Origin: Pseudomonadota bacterium
Lineage (GTDB): Bacteria; Pseudomonadota; Alphaproteobacteria; Rhizobiales; Devosiaceae
NCBI GenBank assembly: GCA_023388175.1
Contig: JAEWGT010000008.1
Location: 248,001-312,000, forward strand
Reading direction: 5' to 3'
Length of the DNA stretch: 64,000 nucleotides
The position numbers were made by a program, and so were the translations under genes. Each line of letters begins with the position of its first letter. Positions within the stretch are counted from its first letter, which is position 1. Positions 55,531 to 62,594 of the stretch are shown here, piece by piece. Below the pieces are notes generated by a model that saw only the letters and a list, made by a program, of their open reading frames with translations, did no database searches and was not told the origin of the DNA.

Positions 55531-56254
55531 CTTTTTCGGCGTCCCAATCCTGTTCGCGGGCAGCGTCGCGCATATCCTGTCGGTGTGACAGCGCCTCTGC
55601 AGCTAAATTACGCGTGATGGCCGATCCTTTTGCAAGGGCCAGCCGGTCCATCAGATCAACCAGTGCGGCGGCTTCCTGCTGGCTGCGCTCCATGCGCGGC
55701 ACAACATAACCGATCACCTTCGGATCAACCTTGATCTGCCGGTCCGCGAACAATTTCACAATCATCTGTGACAGTTCGATGTCGTCGCTGATCTCCAGCC
55801 GAAAAATCGGTGCCCGTCGCGCCCGGGAACGCGCGTCGTCCGTGCGCAGTGGCCAGTTGCCGACATCCTCGCGCGCGCTCATCAGCAGGCTGCGCTCACC
55901 GCGCATGGCCTGATTGAGCAGATGAAACAGGGCGTGTTCCTCATAGCCGGCGAGGTCCACATCCTCGATCACGAGCGGCGTGTGGCCGCCAGCCGAGGCA
56001 ATGGCGGAGATGGTCTGCGGCGTGACACTGACTGCGTTGCTGCGCTCGGTGAATATCCGGGCCAGATGCGATTTGCCCGAGGCAGCGGGCCCGATCAGTA
56101 GCGTCATACCATCGGGCCAGTGCGGCCAGGCCAGGATGCGCGCATGGGCCAACGCATTGCCCTCTCCCACCAGAAAGTCATCTTCGGCGTGAGAGGGCTC
56201 GTGCCCCAGGTCGAGCGGCAATTGCCGGAATCTGTTTTCAGGCAGCGGCATCAT
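55523..56254 (-). CDS. hdaA: HdaA (DnaA-related regulator of initiation)
   Basis: This 243-residue AAA+ protein resembles the ATPase part of DnaA and is most likely HdaA, which with the sliding clamp stimulates ATP hydrolysis on DnaA after initiation. The beta-clamp-binding motif QLPLDL is near residue 10. Walker A is GPAASGKSHLA, Walker B is TPLVIEDVDL, and the C-terminal lid region (ERSQQEAAALVDLMDRLA) follows. There is no DnaA DNA-binding domain. Two adjacent ATGs (56254 and 56251) are possible starts. It overlaps perM upstream and ppk1 downstream. Confidence 0.88.
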   Translation of the reverse strand: MMPLPENRFRQLPLDLGHEPSHAEDDFLVGEGNALAHARILAWPHWPDGMTLLIGPAASGKSHLARIFTERSNAVSVTPQTISAIASAGGHTPLVIEDVDLAGYEEHALFHLLNQAMRGERSLLMSAREDVGNWPLRTDDARSRARRAPIFRLEISDDIELSQMIVKLFADRQIKVDPKVIGYVVPRMERSQQEAAALVDLMDRLALAKGSAITRNLAAEALSHRQDMRDAAREQDWDAEKDE

Positions 56255-57329
56255 CACCGGACTTGTTGGTCTCTGTCCCGAGATAAAGGGAACTTTCCTT
56301 GTATTTGCGGACCCCATAGCGCACCAGGACCGAGGCGATGGCCGCCAAAGGCACGGCAAGCAGCAGGCCGACAAAACCGAACAGGGCGCCCAAGGCCAGG
56401 AGCGCAAACATCATCCATACCGGATTGATATTGATCGATGAGCCCACCAGCTTGGGGTAGAGGACATTGCCCTCGATGAACTGCCAGAACAGGAAAATAC
56501 TGGCAATGCCGGCCACCGCCCACCAGTTCGGCGCAAACTGCACGATGGCGATACCCACAGACAGCGCCAGCCCGAGTGTAAAGCCGGCAAAGGGAATGAA
56601 GCTGAGCAGCCCCGCGATCAGCCCTACCGCGAGGCCGTAATTCAGTCCGGCAAGGCTCAATGCGGTTGCATAATAGGCCGCGTCGATCAGCAACACACCG
56701 CCCTGCCCGCGGATAACGCCGGCCATGGAGCGGTCAATATCGCGCAGAATGCCTTTGATCTCGGCCTTGTGGGCCTGCGGCAGCAGGCCATCAATGCCGC
56801 GCACCATCCCTTCCCAGTCGAGCAGGAGATAGAAGGCAACAACGGGCGAGAGAATGGTAAAGCCAAGCACCGCTGCGCCGGTCAGGCCGATATTGACCAG
56901 TTCAGCCGGCAGGGTGGCGATAAAGCCCAGTGCATTGCGCGTCAGATCATTGATGCTGGCCTGCACCTGCGCCGCCCGCTCCGGCCCCAGCCAGGCATTG
57001 AGTTCTGGGGAATAGCTGACCGCAAGTTCCTGGAGATCGCTGAAATAGGCCGGGATGCGCTGGATGAGCCCAATGATCTGCTGGCCGATCAACGGCACGA
57101 AGATCGAGAACAAGGTCACGACGATGGCCATCATGCACAGCAGCACCACCACCGTGGCCCAGACGCGGTTGAAACGCCATTTCTGCAATTGGTTGACCAG
57201 GGGATTGAGCAGATAGGCCAGAGCCGCCCCAACGACGAAGGGCAGCAGGATGCCACGGAAAATCCACAGGGCCAGAACGAACGCCAATAGCAGGCCGAAC
57301 CAGATGAGCACTTGATTTCTAAGCATCAT
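56238..57329 (-). CDS. AI-2E / PerM family membrane transporter
   Basis: This 363-residue integral membrane protein belongs to the AI-2E transporter (PerM, TqsA) family, whose substrates vary and are mostly unknown. Eight or so hydrophobic helices are visible, starting with VLIWFGLLLAFVLALWIF at residues 7-24. The family segment FIEGNVLYPKLVG is near residue 300. The C-terminal tail is polar. The frame is open far upstream, but starts MMLRNQ at 57329 or 57326 are preferred because the extra part is antisense to purM. The stop overlaps the hdaA start. It is divergent from purM. Confidence 0.9.
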   Translation of the reverse strand: MMLRNQVLIWFGLLLAFVLALWIFRGILLPFVVGAALAYLLNPLVNQLQKWRFNRVWATVVVLLCMMAIVVTLFSIFVPLIGQQIIGLIQRIPAYFSDLQELAVSYSPELNAWLGPERAAQVQASINDLTRNALGFIATLPAELVNIGLTGAAVLGFTILSPVVAFYLLLDWEGMVRGIDGLLPQAHKAEIKGILRDIDRSMAGVIRGQGGVLLIDAAYYATALSLAGLNYGLAVGLIAGLLSFIPFAGFTLGLALSVGIAIVQFAPNWWAVAGIASIFLFWQFIEGNVLYPKLVGSSININPVWMMFALLALGALFGFVGLLLAVPLAAIASVLVRYGVRKYKESSLYLGTETNKSGDDAAA

Positions 57330-57464
57330 GGCGTCGGGCGGCCCTTGCGTATGAGTAACCGAAAAGCTATCAGGCCGTCTAACGGCCAGCACCGAAAAAT
57401 TCAACCAACCCGGATCGCGCGCATCCTGTTGCGCCCGCAATCCCCAGCATTGGCATTGAGGCTC

Positions 57465-58541
57465 ATGTCCGACGCGCAAAACCTGCCACCAAACGGGCTT
57501 TCGTACAAGCAGGCAGGTGTCGACATCGACGCCGGTAATGCCTTGGTGGAAGCGATCAAGCCAGCCGTCCGCTCCACGCGGCGTCCCGGCGCAGATGGAG
57601 AGATTGGCGGCTTCGGCGGTCTCTTCGATCTGAAGGCCGCAGGCTTCAAGGATCCTGTTCTTGTTGCCGCTAATGACGGGGTCGGCACCAAGCTCAAGAT
57701 CGCCATCGATACCGGCAAGCACGACACTATCGGCCAGGACCTTGTAGCCATGTGCGTCAACGATCTGGTGGTGCAAGGCGCCGAGCCGCTGTTTTTCCTC
57801 GATTATTTCGCCACCGGTAAGCTCGATGTTACGCAGGGCACGGCGATTGTCGAAGGCATTGCCCATGGCTGCCGCCTGGCTGGCTGCGCGCTGATCGGCG
57901 GGGAAACGGCAGAAATGCCGGGCATGTATCACGGCAACGACTATGATCTGGCCGGCTTCGCTGTCGGCGCTGCCGAGCGCGGAGCCCTCCTGCCCCGTCC
58001 CGACATTGCCGCCGGCGATACGCTGGTGGCCATCGCTTCTTCCGGTGTCCACTCGAACGGATATTCGCTGGTCCGCAAGATCGTGGAGCTGTCTGGTCTC
58101 GGCTGGGACGCCCCTGCCCCCTTTGCCGCAGGCAGGTCGCTGGCTGAAGCCCTGCTTGAGCCAACCCGCATCTATGTGAAGCCGTTGCTCGCGGCCTTGC
58201 GCGCCGGCCTCAATATCAAGGCGCTCGCGCATATCACCGGCGGCGGTTTCATCGACAATATTCCTCGTGTCCTGCCCGATCATCTGGCCGCCGACATCGA
58301 CCTTGGCGCGGTCAACGTGCCACCCGTCTTCGGCTGGCTCAGCAAGACCGGCGGCATGGAGGAGCGCGAAATGTTGCGCACCTTCAATTGCGGCGTCGGC
58401 ATGCTGGTCGCCGTGGCGCCTGAAGATGCTGAAAACCTGGTGGAGAGCCTGAACGCTGCGGGCGAGATCGCCTCCATTGTCGGCCAACTCACCGAACGTT
58501 CGGCCGAGCCGGTCACCTTCCGCGGCGCGCTTGCACTGTGA
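57465..58541 (+). CDS. purM: phosphoribosylformylglycinamidine cyclo-ligase (AIR synthetase)
   Basis: PurM converts FGAM to AIR with ATP in purine synthesis. The 358-residue protein has the expected motifs: GLSYKQAGVDIDAGN at the start, NDGVGTKLKIA, QDLVAMCVNDLVVQGAEPLF, the GGETAEMPGMY loop, and AHITGGGF. The start MSDAQNLPP at 57465 is used; the frame remains open upstream to 57312 but that part overlaps the divergent perM start. The last bases GTGA overlap the purN start, coupling the two genes. Confidence 0.96.
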   Translation: MSDAQNLPPNGLSYKQAGVDIDAGNALVEAIKPAVRSTRRPGADGEIGGFGGLFDLKAAGFKDPVLVAANDGVGTKLKIAIDTGKHDTIGQDLVAMCVNDLVVQGAEPLFFLDYFATGKLDVTQGTAIVEGIAHGCRLAGCALIGGETAEMPGMYHGNDYDLAGFAVGAAERGALLPRPDIAAGDTLVAIASSGVHSNGYSLVRKIVELSGLGWDAPAPFAAGRSLAEALLEPTRIYVKPLLAALRAGLNIKALAHITGGGFIDNIPRVLPDHLAADIDLGAVNVPPVFGWLSKTGGMEEREMLRTFNCGVGMLVAVAPEDAENLVESLNAAGEIASIVGQLTERSAEPVTFRGALAL

Positions 58542-59122
58542 TCCGCAAGAAGGTCGCCGTTCTGATTTCCGGGCGTGGCTCCAACATGGCCACGCTTATC
58601 GACGCCGCCAAGGCACCGAATTACCCGGCGGAGATCGTCGGCGTGCTGTCCAACAAGGCCAGCGCGCCGGGCCTCGAAATCGCTGCTGCCCACGGAATTG
58701 CCACGGCGTCACTGGCCCAAAGCAAGTTCCCCAGCCGCGACATGTTCGAAGACACCATGACGCAGGTGCTGGAAAGCTGGGAGACAGACATTGTTTGCCT
58801 CGCAGGCTTCATGCGCATTCTGGGCGAGGATTTTGTGACGCGCTGGCAAGGCCGGATGATCAACATCCACCCGTCCCTCTTGCCCGAATACAAGGGCCTC
58901 CACACGCATGAACGTGTTCTGGCCGATGGCGCCAAAGAACATGGCTGCACGGTGCATTTCGTGACGCCCGGCCTCGACGAAGGCCCGGCCATTCTGCAGG
59001 CTCGCGTGCCAGTCCTTGCAGGCGACACGCCGGACAGCCTGTCCGCTCGCGTTCTGGTCGAGGAGCACCGGATTTATCCCGAGGCTCTGCGGATGCTGGC
59101 GAGCGGCGCGGCGCGGTTCTAG
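58538..59122 (+). CDS. purN: phosphoribosylglycinamide formyltransferase
   Basis: PurN transfers a formyl group from 10-formyltetrahydrofolate to GAR, the third step of purine synthesis. The 194-residue protein begins with GTG at 58538, overlapping the purM stop in GTGA. ISGRGSNMATL is the phosphate-binding loop, INIHPSLLPEYKG carries the catalytic Asn and His, and HFVTPGLDEGPAI holds the catalytic Asp. It ends the purM-purN pair. Confidence 0.96.
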   Translation: MIRKKVAVLISGRGSNMATLIDAAKAPNYPAEIVGVLSNKASAPGLEIAAAHGIATASLAQSKFPSRDMFEDTMTQVLESWETDIVCLAGFMRILGEDFVTRWQGRMINIHPSLLPEYKGLHTHERVLADGAKEHGCTVHFVTPGLDEGPAILQARVPVLAGDTPDSLSARVLVEEHRIYPEALRMLASGAARF

Positions 59123-59171
59123 TCATCCAGCCCATTATTGCGTTGGGACACGCGGCGGGGCAACATAGGGC

Positions 59172-59528
59172 ATGACCGGACACCAGAGCCACGACGCCTA
59201 TATTGCCGCCGCACCCCAAGAGTTTCGGACCGTTCTGGAACATTTGCGGAGCCAGCTCTTGCGAGCGCTTCCCGATGCGCAGGAAGTCATGAAATACGAC
59301 ATGCCGGGCGTTGGAATCGGTGACACAGTCATCGCGGGATATGCTGCCTTCAGCAGGCAATGCGGTCTCTATGTCGATCCGGGCGCCATCGCCGCGCATG
59401 CGGATGAAATCAAGGCACTGAAACTCAAGGCGACAAGGACCGGAATTACATTTTCGGCCAGCAAGCCCATACCGGATGGTCTGATCGAGAAACTTGCCGT
59501 TAGTTCGCGCCGGATGAAGGGCATATAG
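59172..59528 (+). CDS. DUF1801 domain protein
   Basis: This 118-residue protein fits the DUF1801 family of small alpha/beta proteins: IAAAPQEFRTVLEHLRSQLL near the start, QEVMKYDMPGVGI in the middle and CGLYVDPGAIAAH later. Its biochemical role is unknown; relatives include YdhG-like proteins with an iron-chaperone frataxin-like fold. It lies 49 bases after purN on the same strand and 98 bases before the EamA transporter. No functional link with either can be shown. Confidence 0.82.
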   Translation: MTGHQSHDAYIAAAPQEFRTVLEHLRSQLLRALPDAQEVMKYDMPGVGIGDTVIAGYAAFSRQCGLYVDPGAIAAHADEIKALKLKATRTGITFSASKPIPDGLIEKLAVSSRRMKGI

Positions 59529-59626
59529 CTTTTCCCATCACCGCGATTGATCGAACCCATCGTCAAAATCGGTTCGACCTCTGTTCCGTGCAGGCGTAGC
59601 GTCGCGCCTCAATTCAGGGGTGTTCC

Positions 59627-60520
59627 ATGAGTCTGCGTGACTGGCTGCTTATCATTCTTCTTGGCGCCATCTGGGGCTGCTCCTTTGTCTTCAATGCCGT
59701 GCTGATCCGCGAGATTGGTCCGCTCTGGGTGACATCGCTGCGTGTCGGCATCGGCGCTCTGGGCTGCTGGGCTTTCCTTCTGGCGCTGCGCAAGCCGGTG
59801 CCGCGCGATCCCCGCCTCTGGCTGCAACTGGGCGCGCTGGGCATAGTCGCCTATGCAATTCCCTTCGCGCTCTTCCCCCTGGCGCAGGCGCATCTGGCCA
59901 GCGGCATTGCCGCCATCATCAATGCGTTGACACCCATGGTGACGGCCATTGTTTCCCATTTCTGGCTCGGCGGCGAAAAGGGCACGCGCACCAAGTTTAC
60001 CGGCGTGTTTATCGGCTTTGTCGGTGCGGCTATCCTGGTGTCTCCGGCCCTGTCATCGGGTGGCACATCCCAGCTCTGGGCAGTGGCCGCATGTCTTGGG
60101 GCGACGTTCTGCTATGCCCTGTCCCTCAACATCACGCGTTCATACAGGCATGTGGAGCCAACGGCTTTCGCGGCAATCGCCCTTAGCGGCGCGGCAATCG
60201 TGTCGATCCCTGTGGCCCTCGTAGCCGAAGGCCTGCCTGTGATGACGCGGCCTGAAACCTGGGGAGCGGCTCTGGCCATCGGCCTGCTCTCGACTGCCTT
60301 TACCTTCCAGATCATGTACCGCATCCTGCCGCGCGTCGGCGCAACAAATTTTGCCACCACCACGTTCATCGCGCCGATTTCAGCGCTGATTATCGGCGTC
60401 ACGGTGCTGGGCGAAACCATCCTGCCCATTCAACTGCTGGGCATGCTGGTCATCTTCCTCGGCCTGCTCTTCATCGACGGCCGCATCAGACGAATATGGC
60501 GGGTCGGGCAGCCCGGCTGA
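59627..60520 (+). CDS. EamA/DMT-superfamily inner-membrane transporter
   Basis: This 297-residue protein has the two-repeat, ten-helix layout of EamA (DUF6) transporters, which usually export metabolites or amino acids. The first helix LLIILLGAIWGCSFVFN at residues 7-23 includes the typical WGxxF motif, and the second repeat starts near residue 150 (LWAVAACLGATFCYAL). The short cytosolic C-terminus ends in basic residues. The substrate cannot be inferred. The ATG at 59627 follows TGTTCC with only a weak ribosome binding site. Confidence 0.92.
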   Translation: MSLRDWLLIILLGAIWGCSFVFNAVLIREIGPLWVTSLRVGIGALGCWAFLLALRKPVPRDPRLWLQLGALGIVAYAIPFALFPLAQAHLASGIAAIINALTPMVTAIVSHFWLGGEKGTRTKFTGVFIGFVGAAILVSPALSSGGTSQLWAVAACLGATFCYALSLNITRSYRHVEPTAFAAIALSGAAIVSIPVALVAEGLPVMTRPETWGAALAIGLLSTAFTFQIMYRILPRVGATNFATTTFIAPISALIIGVTVLGETILPIQLLGMLVIFLGLLFIDGRIRRIWRVGQPG

Positions 60521-60567
60521 CTGGAACATTTCCTTGGCCCGTCCGTTGGCCCGGAGGAGGTGTTTTC

Positions 60568-60777
60568 ATGCCCGATCCCAGACCCGACATCGATCCAAGA
60601 CCCATTCCGGAAATCATTCCCCAGCCGGAGCCGCCCAGGCCTGAGCCAGTTGAGCCTTATCCGCCCGGACCGGAGGAGTTTCCTGATTCCGTGCCGCCGG
60701 TAGAGGACCCGATGCCCTCGCTGGCCCCGGAAGTTCCGCCCCCGCCCGGCAACGAACCCCAGCCAAGGGAGGCCTGA
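60568..60777 (+). CDS. small proline-rich disordered protein (first of pair)
   Basis: A 69-residue protein starts at an ATG preceded by the very strong site GGAGGAGG at 60553-60560. About a third of its residues are Pro and another fifth are Asp or Glu, as in PDPRPDIDPRPIPEI and PEPPRPEPVEPYPPG. No signal peptide, membrane helix or known domain is present, so it should be intrinsically disordered. The stop overlaps into the next small gene, one base apart. I recall similar tiny Pro-rich hypothetical proteins in Hyphomicrobiales, without a known function. The longer in-frame start at 60496 overlaps the transporter and is not favoured. Confidence 0.65.
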   Translation: MPDPRPDIDPRPIPEIIPQPEPPRPEPVEPYPPGPEEFPDSVPPVEDPMPSLAPEVPPPPGNEPQPREA

Positions 60778-60778
60778 C

Positions 60779-60967
60779 ATGCCCGACCCACTCGAACGCC
60801 GGCCCGAGAACCGCGAGATCGAGCCCGATCACGCCCAGCCCATGCCGGCGCACCTGCCGACTGAGGATACGGACAATCCGCACAGCACGCCTCTGCGACG
60901 CGAGCAGGAGCGATCCGAACCGCAGTCTGATCGGCCGCTGAGCCCGGATCAGGATCCGACACCCTGA
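60779..60967 (+). CDS. small acidic/proline-rich disordered protein (second of pair)
   Basis: This 62-residue protein (MPDPLERRPENREIEPD onward) starts one base after the stop of the first small protein and shares its opening MPDP. It is rich in Pro, Asp, Glu and Arg with almost no hydrophobic residues, so a disordered state is expected. The tight spacing shows both are made from the same transcript, and a clean terminator follows seven bases later. No function is assigned. Confidence 0.6.
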   Translation: MPDPLERRPENREIEPDHAQPMPAHLPTEDTDNPHSTPLRREQERSEPQSDRPLSPDQDPTP

Positions 60968-60972
60968 AACAG

Positions 60973-60998
60973 AAGGGGCCCTGCATGGGCCCCTTTTC
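60973..60998. terminator. bidirectional rho-independent terminator between the small ORF pair and gatB
   Basis: GGGGCCC and GGGCCCC form a perfect seven-base stem around the loop TGCAT, flanked by AA on the left and TTTT on the right. It serves the plus-strand small genes. On the minus strand the trailing sequence TTCTGTTT makes it usable for gatB too. Confidence 0.85.
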
Positions 60999-61002
60999 AT
61001 TT

Positions 61003-62502
61003 CTATTCGATACCGAGCTTGGCCTTCATCAGGTCGTTGAGCGCCTGCGGGTTGGCCTTGCCACCCGATGCTTTCATGGCCTGGCCGACAAACCAGCCGA
61101 TCATGGTCGGCTTGGCTTTCACCTTCTCGACCTGATCGGGGTTGGCGGCGATGATTTCATCGACGATCTTCTCGATCGCACCAAGATCGGTCACCTGCTT
61201 GAGGCCACGACGTTCGACGATGTCTGCCGGATCGCCCTCGGGCTCCTCGGCGATCAGAATCTGCAACACGTCCTTGCCGCCCTTGGACGAAATCGTGCCG
61301 CCGGCGATGAGATCGACCAGCCCGGCAATCTGGGCTGGCTTGAGATGGGTTTCCCACACGGCAAGCCCCTGGCTGTTGGCAAAGGCAGCCACATCGCCAT
61401 TGAGGATGTTGGCAACGGCCTTGCCGTCGCGCTTGGTACCGCCAAAGGCCACGCAGGCCTCGTAATAGTCTGCCGTTTCGCGGTCGAGCGTCAGCACATG
61501 TGCGTCATAGGCGGTCACGCCGTAGTCGGCGATGAAACGCGCCTGCTTCTCGTCCGGCAATTCCGGCAGATTTTCCGCAAGGGCGGCGATAAAGGCATCG
61601 TCGAATTCGAGCGGCAGCAGGTCGGGATCGGGGAAATAGCGGTAGTCATGCGCTTCTTCCTTGGACCGCATGGACCGCGTTTCGCCCAATTTGGGGTCGA
61701 ACAGGCGGGTTTCCTGATCGATGGAGCCGCCATCCTCCAGAATATCGATCTGGCGGCGGGCTTCGTATTCGATGGCCTGGCCGGCAAAGCGGATGGAATT
61801 GACGTTCTTGATCTCGCAGCGCGTGCCGAATTCACCGCCCGGTTTGCGCACCGACACGTTGACGTCGGCGCGCATGGAGCCCTGCTCCATATTGCCGTCG
61901 CAGGTCCCAAGGTAACGCAGGATGGTGCGCAGCTTGGAGAGATAGGCCTTGGCTTCCTCGGACGAGCGCAGGTCGGGCTTACTGACGATTTCCATCAGCG
62001 CCACGCCTGAGCGGTTCAAATCCACGAAGCTCATATTCGGATGCTGGTCGTGGATCGACTTGCCCGCATCCTGTTCCAGATGCAGCCGCTCGATGCCGAT
62101 TTCGATCTGTTCATTATCGACATCCAGGAGCACCTTGCCCTCGCCGACAATGGGGTCCTTGAACTGGGAAATCTGGTAGCCCTGCGGCAGGTCCGGGTAG
62201 AAATAATTCTTCCGGTCGAACACCGAGCGCTTGTTGATCTGTGCCTTGAGCCCCAGGCCGGTCCGCACCGCCTGGCGCACGCATTCCTCGTTGATCACCG
62301 GCAGCATGCCGGGCATGGCCGCGTCCACGAAGCTGACATTGGCATTGGGCGGATTGCCGAATTCGGTCGACGAGCCGGAGAACAGCTTGCTTTCGCTGGT
62401 CACCTGCGCGTGCACTTCCATGCCGATGATCACTTCCCAATCGCCGGTCGAACCGGAAATCAGGCGCTTCTTGTCGGGTGTGCGGGTATCGACGAGGGTC
62501 AC
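61003..62502 (-). CDS. gatB: aspartyl/glutamyl-tRNA amidotransferase subunit B
   Basis: GatB is the kinase and tRNA-binding subunit of GatCAB, which converts Glu-tRNA-Gln and Asp-tRNA-Asn to Gln-tRNA and Asn-tRNA. The 499-residue protein has the hallmark WEVIIGMEVHAQV near the start, the FDRKNYFYPDLPQGYQ signature, and NRSGVALMEIVSKPD. A C-terminal YqeY-like tail domain (about 400-499) follows. It starts with GTG at 62502, with AGGA about ten bases before it; the frame upstream to 62706 has no support. gatC and gatA are not in the window, which is common when gatB is unlinked. Confidence 0.96.
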   Translation of the reverse strand: MTLVDTRTPDKKRLISGSTGDWEVIIGMEVHAQVTSESKLFSGSSTEFGNPPNANVSFVDAAMPGMLPVINEECVRQAVRTGLGLKAQINKRSVFDRKNYFYPDLPQGYQISQFKDPIVGEGKVLLDVDNEQIEIGIERLHLEQDAGKSIHDQHPNMSFVDLNRSGVALMEIVSKPDLRSSEEAKAYLSKLRTILRYLGTCDGNMEQGSMRADVNVSVRKPGGEFGTRCEIKNVNSIRFAGQAIEYEARRQIDILEDGGSIDQETRLFDPKLGETRSMRSKEEAHDYRYFPDPDLLPLEFDDAFIAALAENLPELPDEKQARFIADYGVTAYDAHVLTLDRETADYYEACVAFGGTKRDGKAVANILNGDVAAFANSQGLAVWETHLKPAQIAGLVDLIAGGTISSKGGKDVLQILIAEEPEGDPADIVERRGLKQVTDLGAIEKIVDEIIAANPDQVEKVKAKPTMIGWFVGQAMKASGGKANPQALNDLMKAKLGIE

Positions 62503-62594
62503 TTGGCAGTCCTGAATAGTCTTCGGAAATTCAGTTCGAGTGCTTAGCGGGCTTGCCGGGGTGTTGCAAGAACCACGCCCCCGCCCTCGCTGGG

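Noticed and set aside
57312..57464. Extended N-terminus of purM
   Set aside because: The additional 51 codons overlap the divergent transporter start and do not resemble PurM, whose conserved start follows MSDAQNLPP.
57330..58487. Extended N-terminus of the AI-2E transporter frame, which would give about 749 residues
   Set aside because: The extra part lies antisense to purM and lacks membrane helices. The transporter homology starts at the MMLRNQ start.
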